DNA of 48,463 nucleotides. Origin: Paenirhodobacter ferrireducens. GTDB lineage: Bacteria > Pseudomonadota > Alphaproteobacteria > Rhodobacterales > Rhodobacteraceae. The stretch is taken from positions 1 to 48,463 of the forward strand of contig NZ_SAVB01000030.1 in assembly GCF_004022265.1 (NCBI RefSeq), read 5' to 3'. This document shows, piece after piece, positions 7,944 to 17,391 of this stretch. Position 1 is the stretch's first letter, and the number at the start of each line of letters is the position of its first letter. A program made the position numbers and the translations under genes. The notes beneath the pieces were generated by a model. It was not told the origin of the DNA, did no database searches, and saw only the letters and a list, made by a program, of their open reading frames with translations.

Positions 7944-9718
7944 CTCTCCTCCTGTGCCGGCAGCCAGAGGCTGACGCGCAGCCCGTGCCCGTCGGCCGGG
8001 GTCTCGGCGCGCAGCCAGCCGCCATGGGCTTCGACGATCGAGCGGCTGAGCGCAAGGCCCAGCCCGATCCCCTCGGGTTTCGTGGTGTGGAAGGCCTCGG
8101 CGAAGCGCGCCATCGCGGCAGGCGACAGGCCGGTGCCACGGTCGCGCACCGAGATGCACACCCCCGGCCCCTTCAGCGCATCGGCCTGCCGCGCCGAGCG
8201 GATCAGCAAGCGCTTGTCCTCAGCCGGCGTCTCGGCCATCGCGTCGACGGCATTCTGCACGAGGTTCAGCACCACCTGCTGCAGTTGCACCCGGTCGGCG
8301 AACACCACCGGCAGATCGCCCGCCAGCAGCAGCTCGGTGCGCACGCCGGCGCGGTGCACCGTCGCCTCGTAAAGGACCGCCGTCTCGCGCAGCATGTCGT
8401 CAAGGTCGACCGGGTCGCGCAGGCTCTCGCGCTTCTTCACGAAGGCGCGGATGCGGCGGATCACGGTCGCCGCGCGCTCGGCCTGCGCCGCGATCTCGGT
8501 CGAGGCGCGGTCCATGTCCTCGGGGGTGAAGGTGCCGAACTTCAGCCGCATCGAGCAGCCCTGCGCGTAATTCGCGATCGCGCTGAGCGGCTGGTTCAGC
8601 TCATGCGCGATGCTCGAGGCCATCTCGCCCAGAATCGAGAGCCGCGCGACGTGCTCGAGCTCGCGCCGGTGCAGCCGCTCCTCCTCCTCGAGCCGCTCGC
8701 GCTCGGCGATCTCGCGCACCAGCCCCGCATTCGCGGCATCGAGCGCGGCGGTGCGGCGGCGCACGAGGCTCTCGATCCGCACCGAGTAGAGCGCCCAGAA
8801 CATCAGCGCGATGCCAAGCGCGATCAGCCAGTCGCGGTAATCCTCGACGAATTCGCTCAGGCTGACCGGGCCGGTGCGGGCATAGGGGCCGATGCGCAGC
8901 GCGCGCAGCAGGTCATGCACCGGCTGATAGTCGAGCGGCACGGTCCAGAGGTTGCCCTCCTCCATCGCGAGAAGCGCGATCGCCACCTGTTTCGAGAGCG
9001 CCGCATCGGTGTGGCGGGTCTTGGCGAAGGGCCAGCCCGGATAGACCCGGCTCGAGACCGCGCAGGGCACCTCGGGCAGATCGCGGGTGGCGAAGGCATG
9101 AAGCCCTGCCCAATGCCCGGGGTCGGCGGCCTGCAGCTCCTCGAGCAGGCAGGCGCGCAGCACCGCGGCATCGGCCTTGCCGTCAAGCACCGCCTGCGCC
9201 GCGGCCTGCATCGGATAGCCGGTCACCAGGGGCTCGATCCGACCGGGCAGGCGCGTGTCATGGTCGTAAAGCTCGCGCCAGAGCACCTGAAAGCCGCCGA
9301 AGGCCTCGGGCGCAACGACCGCAAGGCGGCGGCCCGACAGGTCGTCATAGCTTTCGAGCGGCTCGGTGGTGACGAGGGTCGAGGCCACCGGCATGTCGCC
9401 CTCGGCCGTCGCGATGCGGCTGACATGATGGCGATATTCAAGCTCGGCGTAATTGCCGGGATTGGTGATGACGAAATCGAGGCTGTTCGCATCGAGCGCG
9501 GCATCGAGGGCATGGATGTCGAGCGCCACAAGCTCGAAGCGATGGCCGGGCAGCGCCGCGTTCAGCGCCGCGCCGGTCGCCTGCCAATGCGCGATCGAAT
9601 GTTCCGAGCCCTGATAATCGAGCACGCCGATGCGCAGCGCATCGGCCTGCGCGGCCGGGGCGGCAAACGCCACAAGGGCCGCCACCAGCCGTCCCCCTGC
9701 CCCGATCCGTCCCAGCAC
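7940..9718 (-). CDS. ttrS: TtrS sensor histidine kinase with PhnD-like periplasmic domain
   Basis: A 592-residue membrane sensor. A signal sequence (LVAALVAFAAPAAQA) leads into a periplasmic substrate-binding domain of the PhnD/TtrS kind (ALRIGVLDYQGSEHSIAHW to about residue 270; includes FVITNPGNYAELEY). One membrane helix (LIALGIALMFWALYSV) follows, then a coiled linker, a HisKA domain with the phosphorylated His in SIAHELNQPLSAIANY, and an ATPase domain with LNLVQNAVDAM (N box), VRDRGTGLS (G1) and GIGLGLAL (G2). This is the known architecture of tetrathionate sensors. I took GTG 9718, directly before the signal peptide. A GTG at 9805 would add 29 implausible residues and overlap macB across a terminator. 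It is co-translated with ttrR through an ATGA overlap. Confidence 0.86.
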   Translation of the reverse strand: MLGRIGAGGRLVAALVAFAAPAAQADALRIGVLDYQGSEHSIAHWQATGAALNAALPGHRFELVALDIHALDAALDANSLDFVITNPGNYAELEYRHHVSRIATAEGDMPVASTLVTTEPLESYDDLSGRRLAVVAPEAFGGFQVLWRELYDHDTRLPGRIEPLVTGYPMQAAAQAVLDGKADAAVLRACLLEELQAADPGHWAGLHAFATRDLPEVPCAVSSRVYPGWPFAKTRHTDAALSKQVAIALLAMEEGNLWTVPLDYQPVHDLLRALRIGPYARTGPVSLSEFVEDYRDWLIALGIALMFWALYSVRIESLVRRRTAALDAANAGLVREIAERERLEEEERLHRRELEHVARLSILGEMASSIAHELNQPLSAIANYAQGCSMRLKFGTFTPEDMDRASTEIAAQAERAATVIRRIRAFVKKRESLRDPVDLDDMLRETAVLYEATVHRAGVRTELLLAGDLPVVFADRVQLQQVVLNLVQNAVDAMAETPAEDKRLLIRSARQADALKGPGVCISVRDRGTGLSPAAMARFAEAFHTTKPEGIGLGLALSRSIVEAHGGWLRAETPADGHGLRVSLWLPAQEER

Positions 9719-9772
9719 CCGCGCCCTCGCTCTTGTCCGCCCCCAGCATAGGCGCAAGCGCGGGCAAGGGGA

Positions 9773-9796
9773 AAGGGGGCGACATGCCGCCCCCTT
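9773..9796 (-). terminator. hairpin after macB
   Basis: Perfect 9-bp arms (9773-9781 and 9788-9796) with a 6-base loop lie just after the macB stop and before the ttrS start. No strong T run follows, so termination strength is uncertain. It supports treating macAB and ttrSR as separate transcription units. Confidence 0.55.
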
Positions 9797-9801
9797 CCGC
9801 T

Positions 9802-11739
9802 TCACTCGCGGTTCAGCGCCACCACCGGGTCGAGCTGCGCCGCCGAGCGCGCAGGCAGGAAGCCGAAGGTCACCCCGATCAGCGTCGAGGAGAGGAACGC
9901 CACCACGATCGCCGTGCCCGAGAAGGACAGCGTCACCGTGGTATAGACCATGCCGAGCAGCGCCCCCGCCCCAAGCGCCAGCGCAATGCCCAGCACGCCG
10001 CCCACCAGACAGACGAGCACCGCCTCGACCAGGAATTGCCCGACGATGTCGCTGCGCCGCGCGCCGACCGCCACGCGCACGCCGATCTCGCGGGTGCGCT
10101 CGGTGACCGAGACCAGCATGATGTTCATCACCCCGATGCCGCCGACGACGAGCGAGATCACCGCGATCGCGGCAACAAGCCAGGTCATCGTCTCGGTGGT
10201 CGAGGTGATCGTTGCGCGGATCGTGTCGCTGTTCGACAGGAAGAAGTCCTGCGTACCGTGACGGTTCAGCATCAGCGCGGTGATCTCGGACTGCGCCTTC
10301 GTCATGTCATAGCTGTCGGCGATCTTCACTCCGATGCTGTCGAGGTAATTCTGCCCCGACACCCGCGACATCGCCGTGGTGTAGGGGATCCAGACGTTCA
10401 GCGACGAGGGGCCGAAGGTCGCCCCGGTCGAGCGCACGACACCGATCACCCGCACCGGCACATGGCCGAGGATCAGCACCTCGCCGAGCGGATCCTCGCC
10501 GTTTGGGAAGAAGGTGTCGCGGGTGTCCTCGTCGATCACCGCGACCTGCGAAAGCTCGGTCACGTCGCGGGTGTCGAATTGCTGGCCGATGACGGTCTCG
10601 TAGGCGTGGACGGCGAAGTAATCGCCGCTCACCCCGTTCACCGCGGCCGTGGCCGAGACATTGCCGTGCAGCACGTTCGCACTGTTCGAGACCGCCGGAG
10701 AAACCCCGTCGGCATAGGGTTGCAGCGCGATCATCGAGGCATCCGAGGGCATCAGCGTCTCGGTCTTGCCGGCATCGCGCGCGCCAAATCCGGTGCCTGC
10801 GCGCACGGTGATCGTGTTCGTGCCGAGCGAGGAGATGTTCTGCAGGATCTTCTCCTGCGTGCCCGAGCCGAGCGCCACAACCAGCACCACCGAGGCAATG
10901 CCGATGATGATGCCGAGCATGGTCAGGAACGAGCGCACCCGATGCGCGAGCATCGCCTTCAGCGCCATCGAGAGGGTCTCGCTTGCGCGGCGCAAAAGCG
11001 CGCCGGCGCCGCGCTCCGCGGTGGCGGGACGGGCGGCGCCCTCCCCGGCCTCGGTGCGGCCGCTGTCGCGCACGATCCGGCCGTCGCTGATCTCGATCTC
11101 GCGCCGGGCATGGGCGGCAACGGTCGGGTCATGGGTGACGACGATCACCGTGTGGCCCTTGGCGTTCAGTTCGAGCAGCAGCTCGATCAGCTCGGCCGAG
11201 CTTTTCGTGTCGAGCGCGCCGGTCGGCTCGTCGGCGAGGATCACCTCGCCGCCGTTGATCAGTGCACGCGCCACCGAGACGCGCTGCTGCTGGCCGCCCG
11301 ACAGCTCGTTCGGCCGGTGGTCGAGCCGGGTGCCGAGGCCGAGCTGGGTCAGCAGCTCGGTCGCCCGCGCGCGCCGGCTGGCCCGCCCCTCGCCCGCATA
11401 GATCGCCGGCACCTCGACATTGCCGACCGCATCGAGATCACCGAGCAACTGATAGCGCTGGAAGATGAAGCCGAAATGCTCGCGCCGCAGCCGGGCGAGC
11501 GCATCGGGGTCAAGCCCGCCGACATCCTCGCCCGCGAAGCGATAGCTGCCCGCGCTCGGCCGGTCGAGACAGCCGAGGATGTTCATCAGCGTCGACTTGC
11601 CCGAGCCAGAGGCGCCGATGATCGCCACGAACTCGCCCGGCCAGATGTCGAGATCGACGTCGCGCAGGACAGTGATCGTCTCCTCGCCGGCCTGGAAGGA
11701 GCGGCCGACGCCGCGCACAGAAATCAGCGGATCGCTCAT
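9802..11739 (-). CDS. macB: MacB-type ABC transporter, fused ATPase and permease
   Basis: A 645-residue inner membrane protein. The N-terminal ABC ATPase has Walker A GASGSGKST (42-50), signature LSGGQQQR near 145, Walker B VILADEPTGALD and an H-loop VVTHD. The permease part begins with a membrane helix around 275 (VRSFLTMLGIIIGIASVVLVVAL). A large periplasmic MacB core domain follows, then an FtsX domain with three C-terminal helices (VAAIAVISLVVGGIGVMNIMLVSVTERTREIGVR). With MacA and an outer membrane channel it would drive mechanotransmission-type export of macrolides, peptides or siderophores. It starts one base after the macA stop. Length matches E. coli MacB. The natural substrate cannot be told. 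Confidence 0.9.
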   Translation of the reverse strand: MSDPLISVRGVGRSFQAGEETITVLRDVDLDIWPGEFVAIIGASGSGKSTLMNILGCLDRPSAGSYRFAGEDVGGLDPDALARLRREHFGFIFQRYQLLGDLDAVGNVEVPAIYAGEGRASRRARATELLTQLGLGTRLDHRPNELSGGQQQRVSVARALINGGEVILADEPTGALDTKSSAELIELLLELNAKGHTVIVVTHDPTVAAHARREIEISDGRIVRDSGRTEAGEGAARPATAERGAGALLRRASETLSMALKAMLAHRVRSFLTMLGIIIGIASVVLVVALGSGTQEKILQNISSLGTNTITVRAGTGFGARDAGKTETLMPSDASMIALQPYADGVSPAVSNSANVLHGNVSATAAVNGVSGDYFAVHAYETVIGQQFDTRDVTELSQVAVIDEDTRDTFFPNGEDPLGEVLILGHVPVRVIGVVRSTGATFGPSSLNVWIPYTTAMSRVSGQNYLDSIGVKIADSYDMTKAQSEITALMLNRHGTQDFFLSNSDTIRATITSTTETMTWLVAAIAVISLVVGGIGVMNIMLVSVTERTREIGVRVAVGARRSDIVGQFLVEAVLVCLVGGVLGIALALGAGALLGMVYTTVTLSFSGTAIVVAFLSSTLIGVTFGFLPARSAAQLDPVVALNRE

Positions 11740-11740
11740 C

Positions 11741-12916
11741 TCACATCCCCATCGGCGGGCGCATCCGGGTGGTGGTGCCCGTCGCCTTCGGCGCGACCGC
11801 GGTGCCGGTGACCACCTGCTGCCCCTCGCTCAGACCGGACCGGATCTCGGCGGTGACCTTGTCGTTCAGCCCGACCTCGACCCGGGTCGCGGTGGCGGTG
11901 CCGGTCTTCGCGTCCCAGATCTCGACATAATTGCCCTCGCCGTCGCGCTTCACCGCCGCAGCGGGCACGGTCAGTACGTTCTCGGCCTTGTCGAGCAAGA
12001 CAGACACCTGCGTCGTCATGCCGATGCGCAGCTTGTGATCGGGGTTCGCGACGTCGAGCAGCCCGTTGTAATAGATCGCCTCGTCGGTCGAGATCGTGTC
12101 GCTGTTCTCGATTTCCGAGGGCGCAGGCTCGATCGAGCGGACCTTGGCGGTGAAGGTGGTCTCGGGCTCGCCCAGAATGGTGAACTGCACGTCCTGACCG
12201 GGCTGCACATGCACCACGTCGGCCTCGGAAATCTCAGCCTTGACCTGCATCGTGTCGAGATCGGCAAGCTTGACGAGGGTCGGCGCGCTCTGGATGGCGT
12301 TGACGGTCTGGCCCTGCTCGACCGCCACGGCGACGACGGTGCCCGAGATCGGCGCGGTGATGCGGGTGCGGTCAAGCTCGATCTTGGCGGTGGTCACGGT
12401 GACCTCGGCGCGCGCCTTCTGCGCCTGCAGCGCGGCCAGGTTGGCGGTATAGACCTGCACCTCGGCGGTCGCGCTCTCGATCGTCTCCTTCGAGGCCCAG
12501 TCCGACTTGCCAAGCGCCGTCTGCCGCTCGAGCGTCAGCTCGGCCTTGCGCAGGTTCGCCTGCATCGCGACGATCTGCGCCTCGATGTTGGCAAGATCGG
12601 CCTCGGCCTGCAGCACGTCATTTTGCTGGTCCTGGCTGTCGATCTGGGCGATCAGGTCGCCCGCCTTCACCGTGTCGCCGAGGCTGACGGCGAGGGTCTC
12701 GATCTGGCCCGAGACGCGCGCACCGACCGAGACGAGCTGCTTCGCCTCGATCTGGCCCGAGGCGAGCACGGTCTCGCTGACGGTGCCGCGGGTGACGGTG
12801 GCGACGGTCGCCGATGTGCCGTCATCGGCGGTCGAGCGCGCCCACCAGTACCACAGCCCTCCGCCGGCGAGCACCGCCACGAGAAGAAGGGTCAGAAGTC
12901 GCGCGCGTTTTTTCAT
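11741..12916 (-). CDS. macA: MacA-type periplasmic adaptor (HlyD family)
   Basis: A 391-residue membrane fusion protein. The N-terminus MKKRARLLTLLLVAVLAGGGLWYW is a single membrane anchor. The barrel and lipoyl halves follow (ETVLASGQIEAKQLVSVGARVSGQIETLAV), then a helical hairpin (residues about 110-175, Ala/Glu/Gln-rich), the second lipoyl half (RTRITAPISGTVVAV) and a C-terminal membrane-proximal domain. It links MacB to an outer membrane channel. I chose ATG 12916 because the upstream extension is arginine/proline-rich non-protein-like sequence and the anchor starts here. macB follows after one base. No TolC homologue lies next to it, although the RND operon nearby encodes one. Confidence 0.87.
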   Translation of the reverse strand: MKKRARLLTLLLVAVLAGGGLWYWWARSTADDGTSATVATVTRGTVSETVLASGQIEAKQLVSVGARVSGQIETLAVSLGDTVKAGDLIAQIDSQDQQNDVLQAEADLANIEAQIVAMQANLRKAELTLERQTALGKSDWASKETIESATAEVQVYTANLAALQAQKARAEVTVTTAKIELDRTRITAPISGTVVAVAVEQGQTVNAIQSAPTLVKLADLDTMQVKAEISEADVVHVQPGQDVQFTILGEPETTFTAKVRSIEPAPSEIENSDTISTDEAIYYNGLLDVANPDHKLRIGMTTQVSVLLDKAENVLTVPAAAVKRDGEGNYVEIWDAKTGTATATRVEVGLNDKVTAEIRSGLSEGQQVVTGTAVAPKATGTTTRMRPPMGM

Positions 12917-13037
12917 ATCGGTCACTCTTGAGCTGGTGTTTTCCTGTCGTGCTGACGGATGATACGGGCGCGGCAGCGTTTTCCGACGCGGCCGGGCGCG
13001 GATATTCCCGCAGTCGCGCCGCGGGAAAGACCCGGGC

Positions 13038-14024
13038 TCAGGCGTCCTTCGGGGCCTCGCCCCGGGTTTCGGCGGCAATCGCGGCGGCGGCCTGCGCGCC
13101 CGAGGCCGAGACCGGTGGCGGCAGGCTCACGCCGCGCTGGCTTTCGCGCGCAAGGGTCAAAAGCCCCGAACCGACGATCAGCACCATGCCCGCCAGCATC
13201 GGCAGATCGACCCTGTCGCCGAAGATCAGATAGCCCAGAACGATCGCCCAGAGCATCTGGCTGTATTGCGTCGGGCTGACCGCGGCGGCGGGCGCCAGCC
13301 GGGTCGCGGCCATCATCATCAGGTTGGCGAGCGCGGCGAGCAGGCCATAGCCCGCCAGCAGCGCCCATTGCGTCGCATCGGGCCAGCGGAAGGCGGGCAG
13401 CATCGCAATGAAGCACAGCGTCACGCCGCCAAGCGTGCCCGAGCCGAACAGCGACAGCCGCGATTCCCCGCCGCCGACGATACGGAAGGAAACGACCGAG
13501 ATCGCCCCGCACAGCCCGGCGAGCGTGGCGCCGAGATGGCCGATGCCAAGCTCGCGAAAGCCCGGGCGCAGCACGATCAGCACGCCGATGAAGCCCAGCA
13601 CCACCGCCCCCCAGCGCCGCGGTCCGACCCGCTCGCCGATGAAAACGACCGACATCACGGTGACAAAGGCGGGCATCAGGAAGATCAGCACGAAGGCCTC
13701 GGCCATCGACAGCTCGGTGAAGGCGGTGACCGAGCCCATCACGCCGACCGGATAGGCGAAGAAGCGCAGCCACCATTGGCCGCGCCGGCGGGTGGCGAAG
13801 ATCGCCCGCCAGGGCTCGCCCGGCGTGCGCAGGACGGGCAGCAGCAGCAGCGCGAAAACCGCGCCGAAGAAGGCCGATTCATAGGGCGGCAACTGCCCCT
13901 CGATCAGCTTCACGCAGGCGTCCGAGACGGCATAGATCGCAAAGGCGCCAAAGCCGATCAGAACGCCGGCGGTCACCGGGTCCATGCCCGCGGGCAGCCG
14001 CAGAGGATTGCGCAATCCGATCAT
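13038..14024 (-). CDS. EamA-family (DMT) transporter
   Basis: A 328-residue protein with ten hydrophobic helices in two EamA repeats (first half from VTAGVLIGFGAFAIYAVSDACVKL, second half from LGATLAGLCGAISVVSFRIVGGG). This is the drug/metabolite transporter fold, usually exporting amino acids, nucleotides or small metabolites. GGAGAAGG sits just before ATG 14024; a GTG one codon earlier is less well spaced. The C-terminus is hydrophilic and alanine-rich. It is 121 bases upstream of macA on the same strand and may or may not share its transcript. Substrate is unknown. Confidence 0.8.
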   Translation of the reverse strand: MIGLRNPLRLPAGMDPVTAGVLIGFGAFAIYAVSDACVKLIEGQLPPYESAFFGAVFALLLLPVLRTPGEPWRAIFATRRRGQWWLRFFAYPVGVMGSVTAFTELSMAEAFVLIFLMPAFVTVMSVVFIGERVGPRRWGAVVLGFIGVLIVLRPGFRELGIGHLGATLAGLCGAISVVSFRIVGGGESRLSLFGSGTLGGVTLCFIAMLPAFRWPDATQWALLAGYGLLAALANLMMMAATRLAPAAAVSPTQYSQMLWAIVLGYLIFGDRVDLPMLAGMVLIVGSGLLTLARESQRGVSLPPPVSASGAQAAAAIAAETRGEAPKDA

Positions 14025-14156
14025 CACCTTCTCCGTTTCCGGCCCCGTGACGGCCTGGCCCGAAGCCCCGCAAGGCTGCGCTGAAATGACGCGTATCTCT
14101 ACCGCGGCCGGGGCGCGCGGTCCATGCCGAAGCGTGCAGGTCCACCCTGCCCCTGC

Positions 14157-14209
14157 GCGCCACAGTCCGCGCCCGGCGACGATCTGCCACCGGGCGCGGA
14201 CTGTGGCGC
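14157..14209. repeat. 20-bp perfect inverted repeat downstream of the RND operon
   Basis: The 20 bases at 14157-14176 are the exact reverse complement of those at 14190-14209, with a 13-base spacer. It lies between the RND pump gene and the EamA gene, next to a separate terminator at 14220-14245. There is no T tract on either side. Its role is unknown: RNA-stabilising hairpin, second terminator or scattered repeat are all possible. Confidence 0.7.
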
Positions 14210-14219
14210 CGAAAAGCGA

Positions 14220-14245
14220 TCGGGCCGCCCTTGCGGACGGCCCGA
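14220..14245 (-). terminator. terminator of the RND efflux operon
   Basis: An 11-bp stem (14220-14230 with 14235-14245, one G-U pair on the minus strand) and a 4-base loop lie just after the pump gene stop. The stem is followed on the minus strand by CGCTTTTCGG. Confidence 0.65.
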
Positions 14246-14255
14246 CGAAGATGTC

Positions 14256-17200
14256 TCAGGCGGCAGTCTGCGCCCCGGTCTTCTTGCGGCGACCAAAAAG
14301 CAGATTGGTCAGCACGAAGAAGAGCGGCACGAAGAAGATGGCAAGCGCCGTCCCGGTGAGGGTGCCGAAGAAGGTGGCGTAGCCGATCGCCTCGCGCGCG
14401 CCGGCCCCGGCACCGGTCGACAGGATCAGCGGCACCACGCCCAGCGAGAAGGCCATCGAGGTCATCAGGATCGGGCGGAAGCGCAGCCGCGCCGCGGCGA
14501 CCACCGCCTCGCGCGCGCTTTCGCCCATGTGCCGCATCCGGTCGCGGGCGAATTCGACGATCATGATGCCGTTCTTGCCGGTCAGACCAACCACGGTCAG
14601 CAGGCCGACCTGGAAGTAGACGCCGTTCGACTGCCCGCCGAGCGAGGCCCCGATCAGGGTGCCGAGGATGCCGACCGGCATCGCCAGGATCACCGCGATC
14701 GGGATCACCCAGCTTTCATAAAGCGCGGCAAGGCACAGGAACACCGCGGCAAGCGACAGCGCGTAAAGCAGCATCGCGCCATTGCCGGCCTCCTTCTCCT
14801 CGAGCGACAGGCCCGACCATTGCAACGAGAAGCCGGGCGGCAGCTGGCTGGCCAGACGTTCCATCTCGGCCAGCGCCTCGCCCGAGGAGACGCCGGGCTT
14901 CGGCGAACCCTGGATCTCCATCGCCGGCAGCGCATCATAGCGCACCACCTGCTGCGGACCGTAGACCCATTCCTGCGTGGCGAAGGTCGAGAGCGAGACG
15001 AAATCGCCATTCGCATTCGGCACCCGCCACAGGTCGAAGTCGGAAGGTGTCGCCCGCGCCCAGGGCTCGCCCTGCACGTAGACCCGCTTCACCCGGCCGT
15101 CATAGAGGAAGTCATTGACATAGGTCGAGGACCAGACGGTGTTCAGGAACGAACCGACCTGTGCTGCCGTCAGCCCCACCGCGCCGGCCTTCGGCCAGTC
15201 GATGTTGAGCTTGAACTGCGCCGCGTCCTCGACGCCGTTCGGGCGCACCGCCATCAGCTTGTCGCTCTTGCCCGCCATGCCAAGCAGCATGTTGCGCGCG
15301 GCCAGAAGCTCGTCGTGGCTTTGCCCGGTGCGGGCCTGCAGGAAGGCGGTGAAGCCGTTCGAGTTGCCAAGTTCGAGCACCGGCGGCGGCACGATCGGGA
15401 TCACCACCGCCTCGTTGATGCCGCCCATCAGCGGCCCGAAGGCGCGGCCGGCGATCGCCTCGGCGCCGTTCTGCACGCCCTGACGCTCTTCCCAGTCCTT
15501 CAGCTTGACGAACATCATCGCCATGTTCTGGCCCTGCCCCGCGAAGGAGAAGCCGACCACCGAGAACACCGAGGCGACATTGTCCTTCTCTGCATTCATG
15601 TAATATTGCTCGACCTTCTCGACGACCTTCTTCGTCTGCTCGGCGGTGGTGCCCGAGGGGGTCTGGATGATCGTCATCAGGACGCCCTGGTCCTCGTTCG
15701 GCAGGAACGAGGTCGGCGTGCGCAGGTAAAGCGCGCCCATCGCCGCCACCAGAAGCGCATAGACGACGATGCCCTTCACCGGGTTTGCCACCACCCATTT
15801 CACCATGCCGCCATAGCCGCCGGTGATCCGGGTGAAACGGGTCTCGAACCCGGTCGAGAACCGCGCCGCGATCCCCGCCTTCGCCCCGGCATGCGGCTTG
15901 AGCATGGTGGCGCAGAGCGCGGGCGTGAACACGATCGCCACGATCACCGACAGCGTCATCGCCGAAACGATGGTGATCGAGAACTGCTTGTAGATCTCGC
16001 CGGTCGAGCCGCCGAAGAAGGCCATCGGCACGAACACCGCCGAAAGCACCATGGCGATGCCGACCAGCGCGCCGGTGATCTCGCCCATCGACTTCTTCGT
16101 CGCCTCCTTGGGCGAGAGATGTTCCTCGGCCATGATCCGCTCGACGTTCTCGACCACGACGATCGCATCGTCGACGAGAAGCCCGATCGCCAGCACCATG
16201 GCCAGCATGGTGAGCGTGTTGATCGAGAAGCCGAAGGCCGCCATCACCCCGAAGGTGCCCAAAAGCACCACCGGCACCGCGAGCGTCGGGATCAGCGTCG
16301 CCCGGAAGTTGTGCAGGAAGAGCAGCATCACCAGGAAGACGAGCGCGATCGCCTCGAGCAGGGTGTGCACCACCGCCTCGATCGAGAGGGTGACGAAGGG
16401 CGTCGTGTCATAGGGGATGACATAGCTCATCCCGGCCGGGAAATAGGGCGCAATCTCGTCCAGCCGCGACTTCACCAGATCGGCCGTGTCGAGCGCATTC
16501 GCTCCCGAGGCCAGCTGGATCGCCATGCCGGTGGACGGCGCGCCGTCGTAATAGGCCAGGACCTCGTAGTTCTCGGCGCCGAGCTCGACGCGGGCAACGT
16601 CGCGCAGCAGAACCATGCCGCCGTCAGTATCGGCGCGCAGCACGATGCGCTCGAAGTCCTGCGGCGTCTTCAGCAGCGATTGCGCGGTGATCGTGGCGTT
16701 CAGCAACTGCCCCTTCGGGGCCGGCTGGGCGCCGAAGGCACCGGCCGAGATCTGCGCGTTCTGCCCCTGCACGGCCGCGATCACCGTCGCCGGTGCCATG
16801 TCATAGGTCTTGAGCTTCTGCGGATCGAGCCAGATCCGCATCGCGTATTCCGAGCCGAAGACCTGCACCGAGCCGACCCCTGGCAGGCGCGAGAAGCTCT
16901 CGACCATCGTGGAGTTCATGTAGTCGGCAAGCTCGACCTGGCTGCGCGACTTGTCGGGCGAGATCAGCGCGACGACCATCAGGAATCCGGTGGTCGACTT
17001 CTTCACCGTCACCCCCTGCCGCGTCACCGATTCCGGCAGCGAGGCCTCGGCCTGGCTGAGCTTGTTCTGCACCTGCACCTGCGCGATGTCGGGATTGGTG
17101 CCGAGCTTGAACGACAGCGTGATCGTCGCACGCCCGGTCGAGGTGGTTTCCGACTTGATGTAGCGCAGCCCGTCGAGGCCGGTCATCTGCTTCTCGATCA

Positions 17201-17390
17201 CCTGCACCACGGTGTCGGCCACGGTCTCGGCCGAGGCGCCGGGATAGGTCGCCGAGATCACCACCGAGGGCGAGGCGATCGAGGGATATTGCGAGACCGG
17301 CAGATTGAAGATCGAGAGCGCGCCAAGCCCCATGATGACGATCGCGATCACCCAGGCAAAGATCGGGCGGTCGATGAAGAAACGCGCCAT
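14256..17390 (-). CDS. RND multidrug efflux pump, HAE1 (AcrB/MexB) family
   Basis: A 1,044-residue inner membrane proton-driven drug exporter. It begins MARFFIDRPIFAWVIAIVIM, the hallmark first helix of the family, and shows the 12-helix, two-large-loop layout. TM4 carries the proton-relay acidic pair in GLLVDDAIVVVENVER, and TM10 carries the conserved Lys in GLTGKNGIMIVEFARD. The length equals AcrB. The start is ATG 17390; upstream residues in the longer frame belong to the fusion-protein gene in another phase. It begins one base after the fusion-protein stop and closes a three-gene operon with its own outer membrane factor, so a complete tripartite pump is encoded. A TetR regulator is divergent. 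Likely substrates are hydrophobic drugs, solvents or bile-like compounds. Confidence 0.92.
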   Translation of the reverse strand: MARFFIDRPIFAWVIAIVIMGLGALSIFNLPVSQYPSIASPSVVISATYPGASAETVADTVVQVIEKQMTGLDGLRYIKSETTSTGRATITLSFKLGTNPDIAQVQVQNKLSQAEASLPESVTRQGVTVKKSTTGFLMVVALISPDKSRSQVELADYMNSTMVESFSRLPGVGSVQVFGSEYAMRIWLDPQKLKTYDMAPATVIAAVQGQNAQISAGAFGAQPAPKGQLLNATITAQSLLKTPQDFERIVLRADTDGGMVLLRDVARVELGAENYEVLAYYDGAPSTGMAIQLASGANALDTADLVKSRLDEIAPYFPAGMSYVIPYDTTPFVTLSIEAVVHTLLEAIALVFLVMLLFLHNFRATLIPTLAVPVVLLGTFGVMAAFGFSINTLTMLAMVLAIGLLVDDAIVVVENVERIMAEEHLSPKEATKKSMGEITGALVGIAMVLSAVFVPMAFFGGSTGEIYKQFSITIVSAMTLSVIVAIVFTPALCATMLKPHAGAKAGIAARFSTGFETRFTRITGGYGGMVKWVVANPVKGIVVYALLVAAMGALYLRTPTSFLPNEDQGVLMTIIQTPSGTTAEQTKKVVEKVEQYYMNAEKDNVASVFSVVGFSFAGQGQNMAMMFVKLKDWEERQGVQNGAEAIAGRAFGPLMGGINEAVVIPIVPPPVLELGNSNGFTAFLQARTGQSHDELLAARNMLLGMAGKSDKLMAVRPNGVEDAAQFKLNIDWPKAGAVGLTAAQVGSFLNTVWSSTYVNDFLYDGRVKRVYVQGEPWARATPSDFDLWRVPNANGDFVSLSTFATQEWVYGPQQVVRYDALPAMEIQGSPKPGVSSGEALAEMERLASQLPPGFSLQWSGLSLEEKEAGNGAMLLYALSLAAVFLCLAALYESWVIPIAVILAMPVGILGTLIGASLGGQSNGVYFQVGLLTVVGLTGKNGIMIVEFARDRMRHMGESAREAVVAAARLRFRPILMTSMAFSLGVVPLILSTGAGAGAREAIGYATFFGTLTGTALAIFFVPLFFVLTNLLFGRRKKTGAQTAA

Positions 17391-17391
17391 C

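Noticed and set aside
9719-9805. GTG 9805 start for ttrS, overlapping the macB stop
   Set aside because: It would prepend 29 residues unlike a signal peptide and place a macB terminator hairpin inside the gene; GTG 9718 directly precedes the signal sequence.
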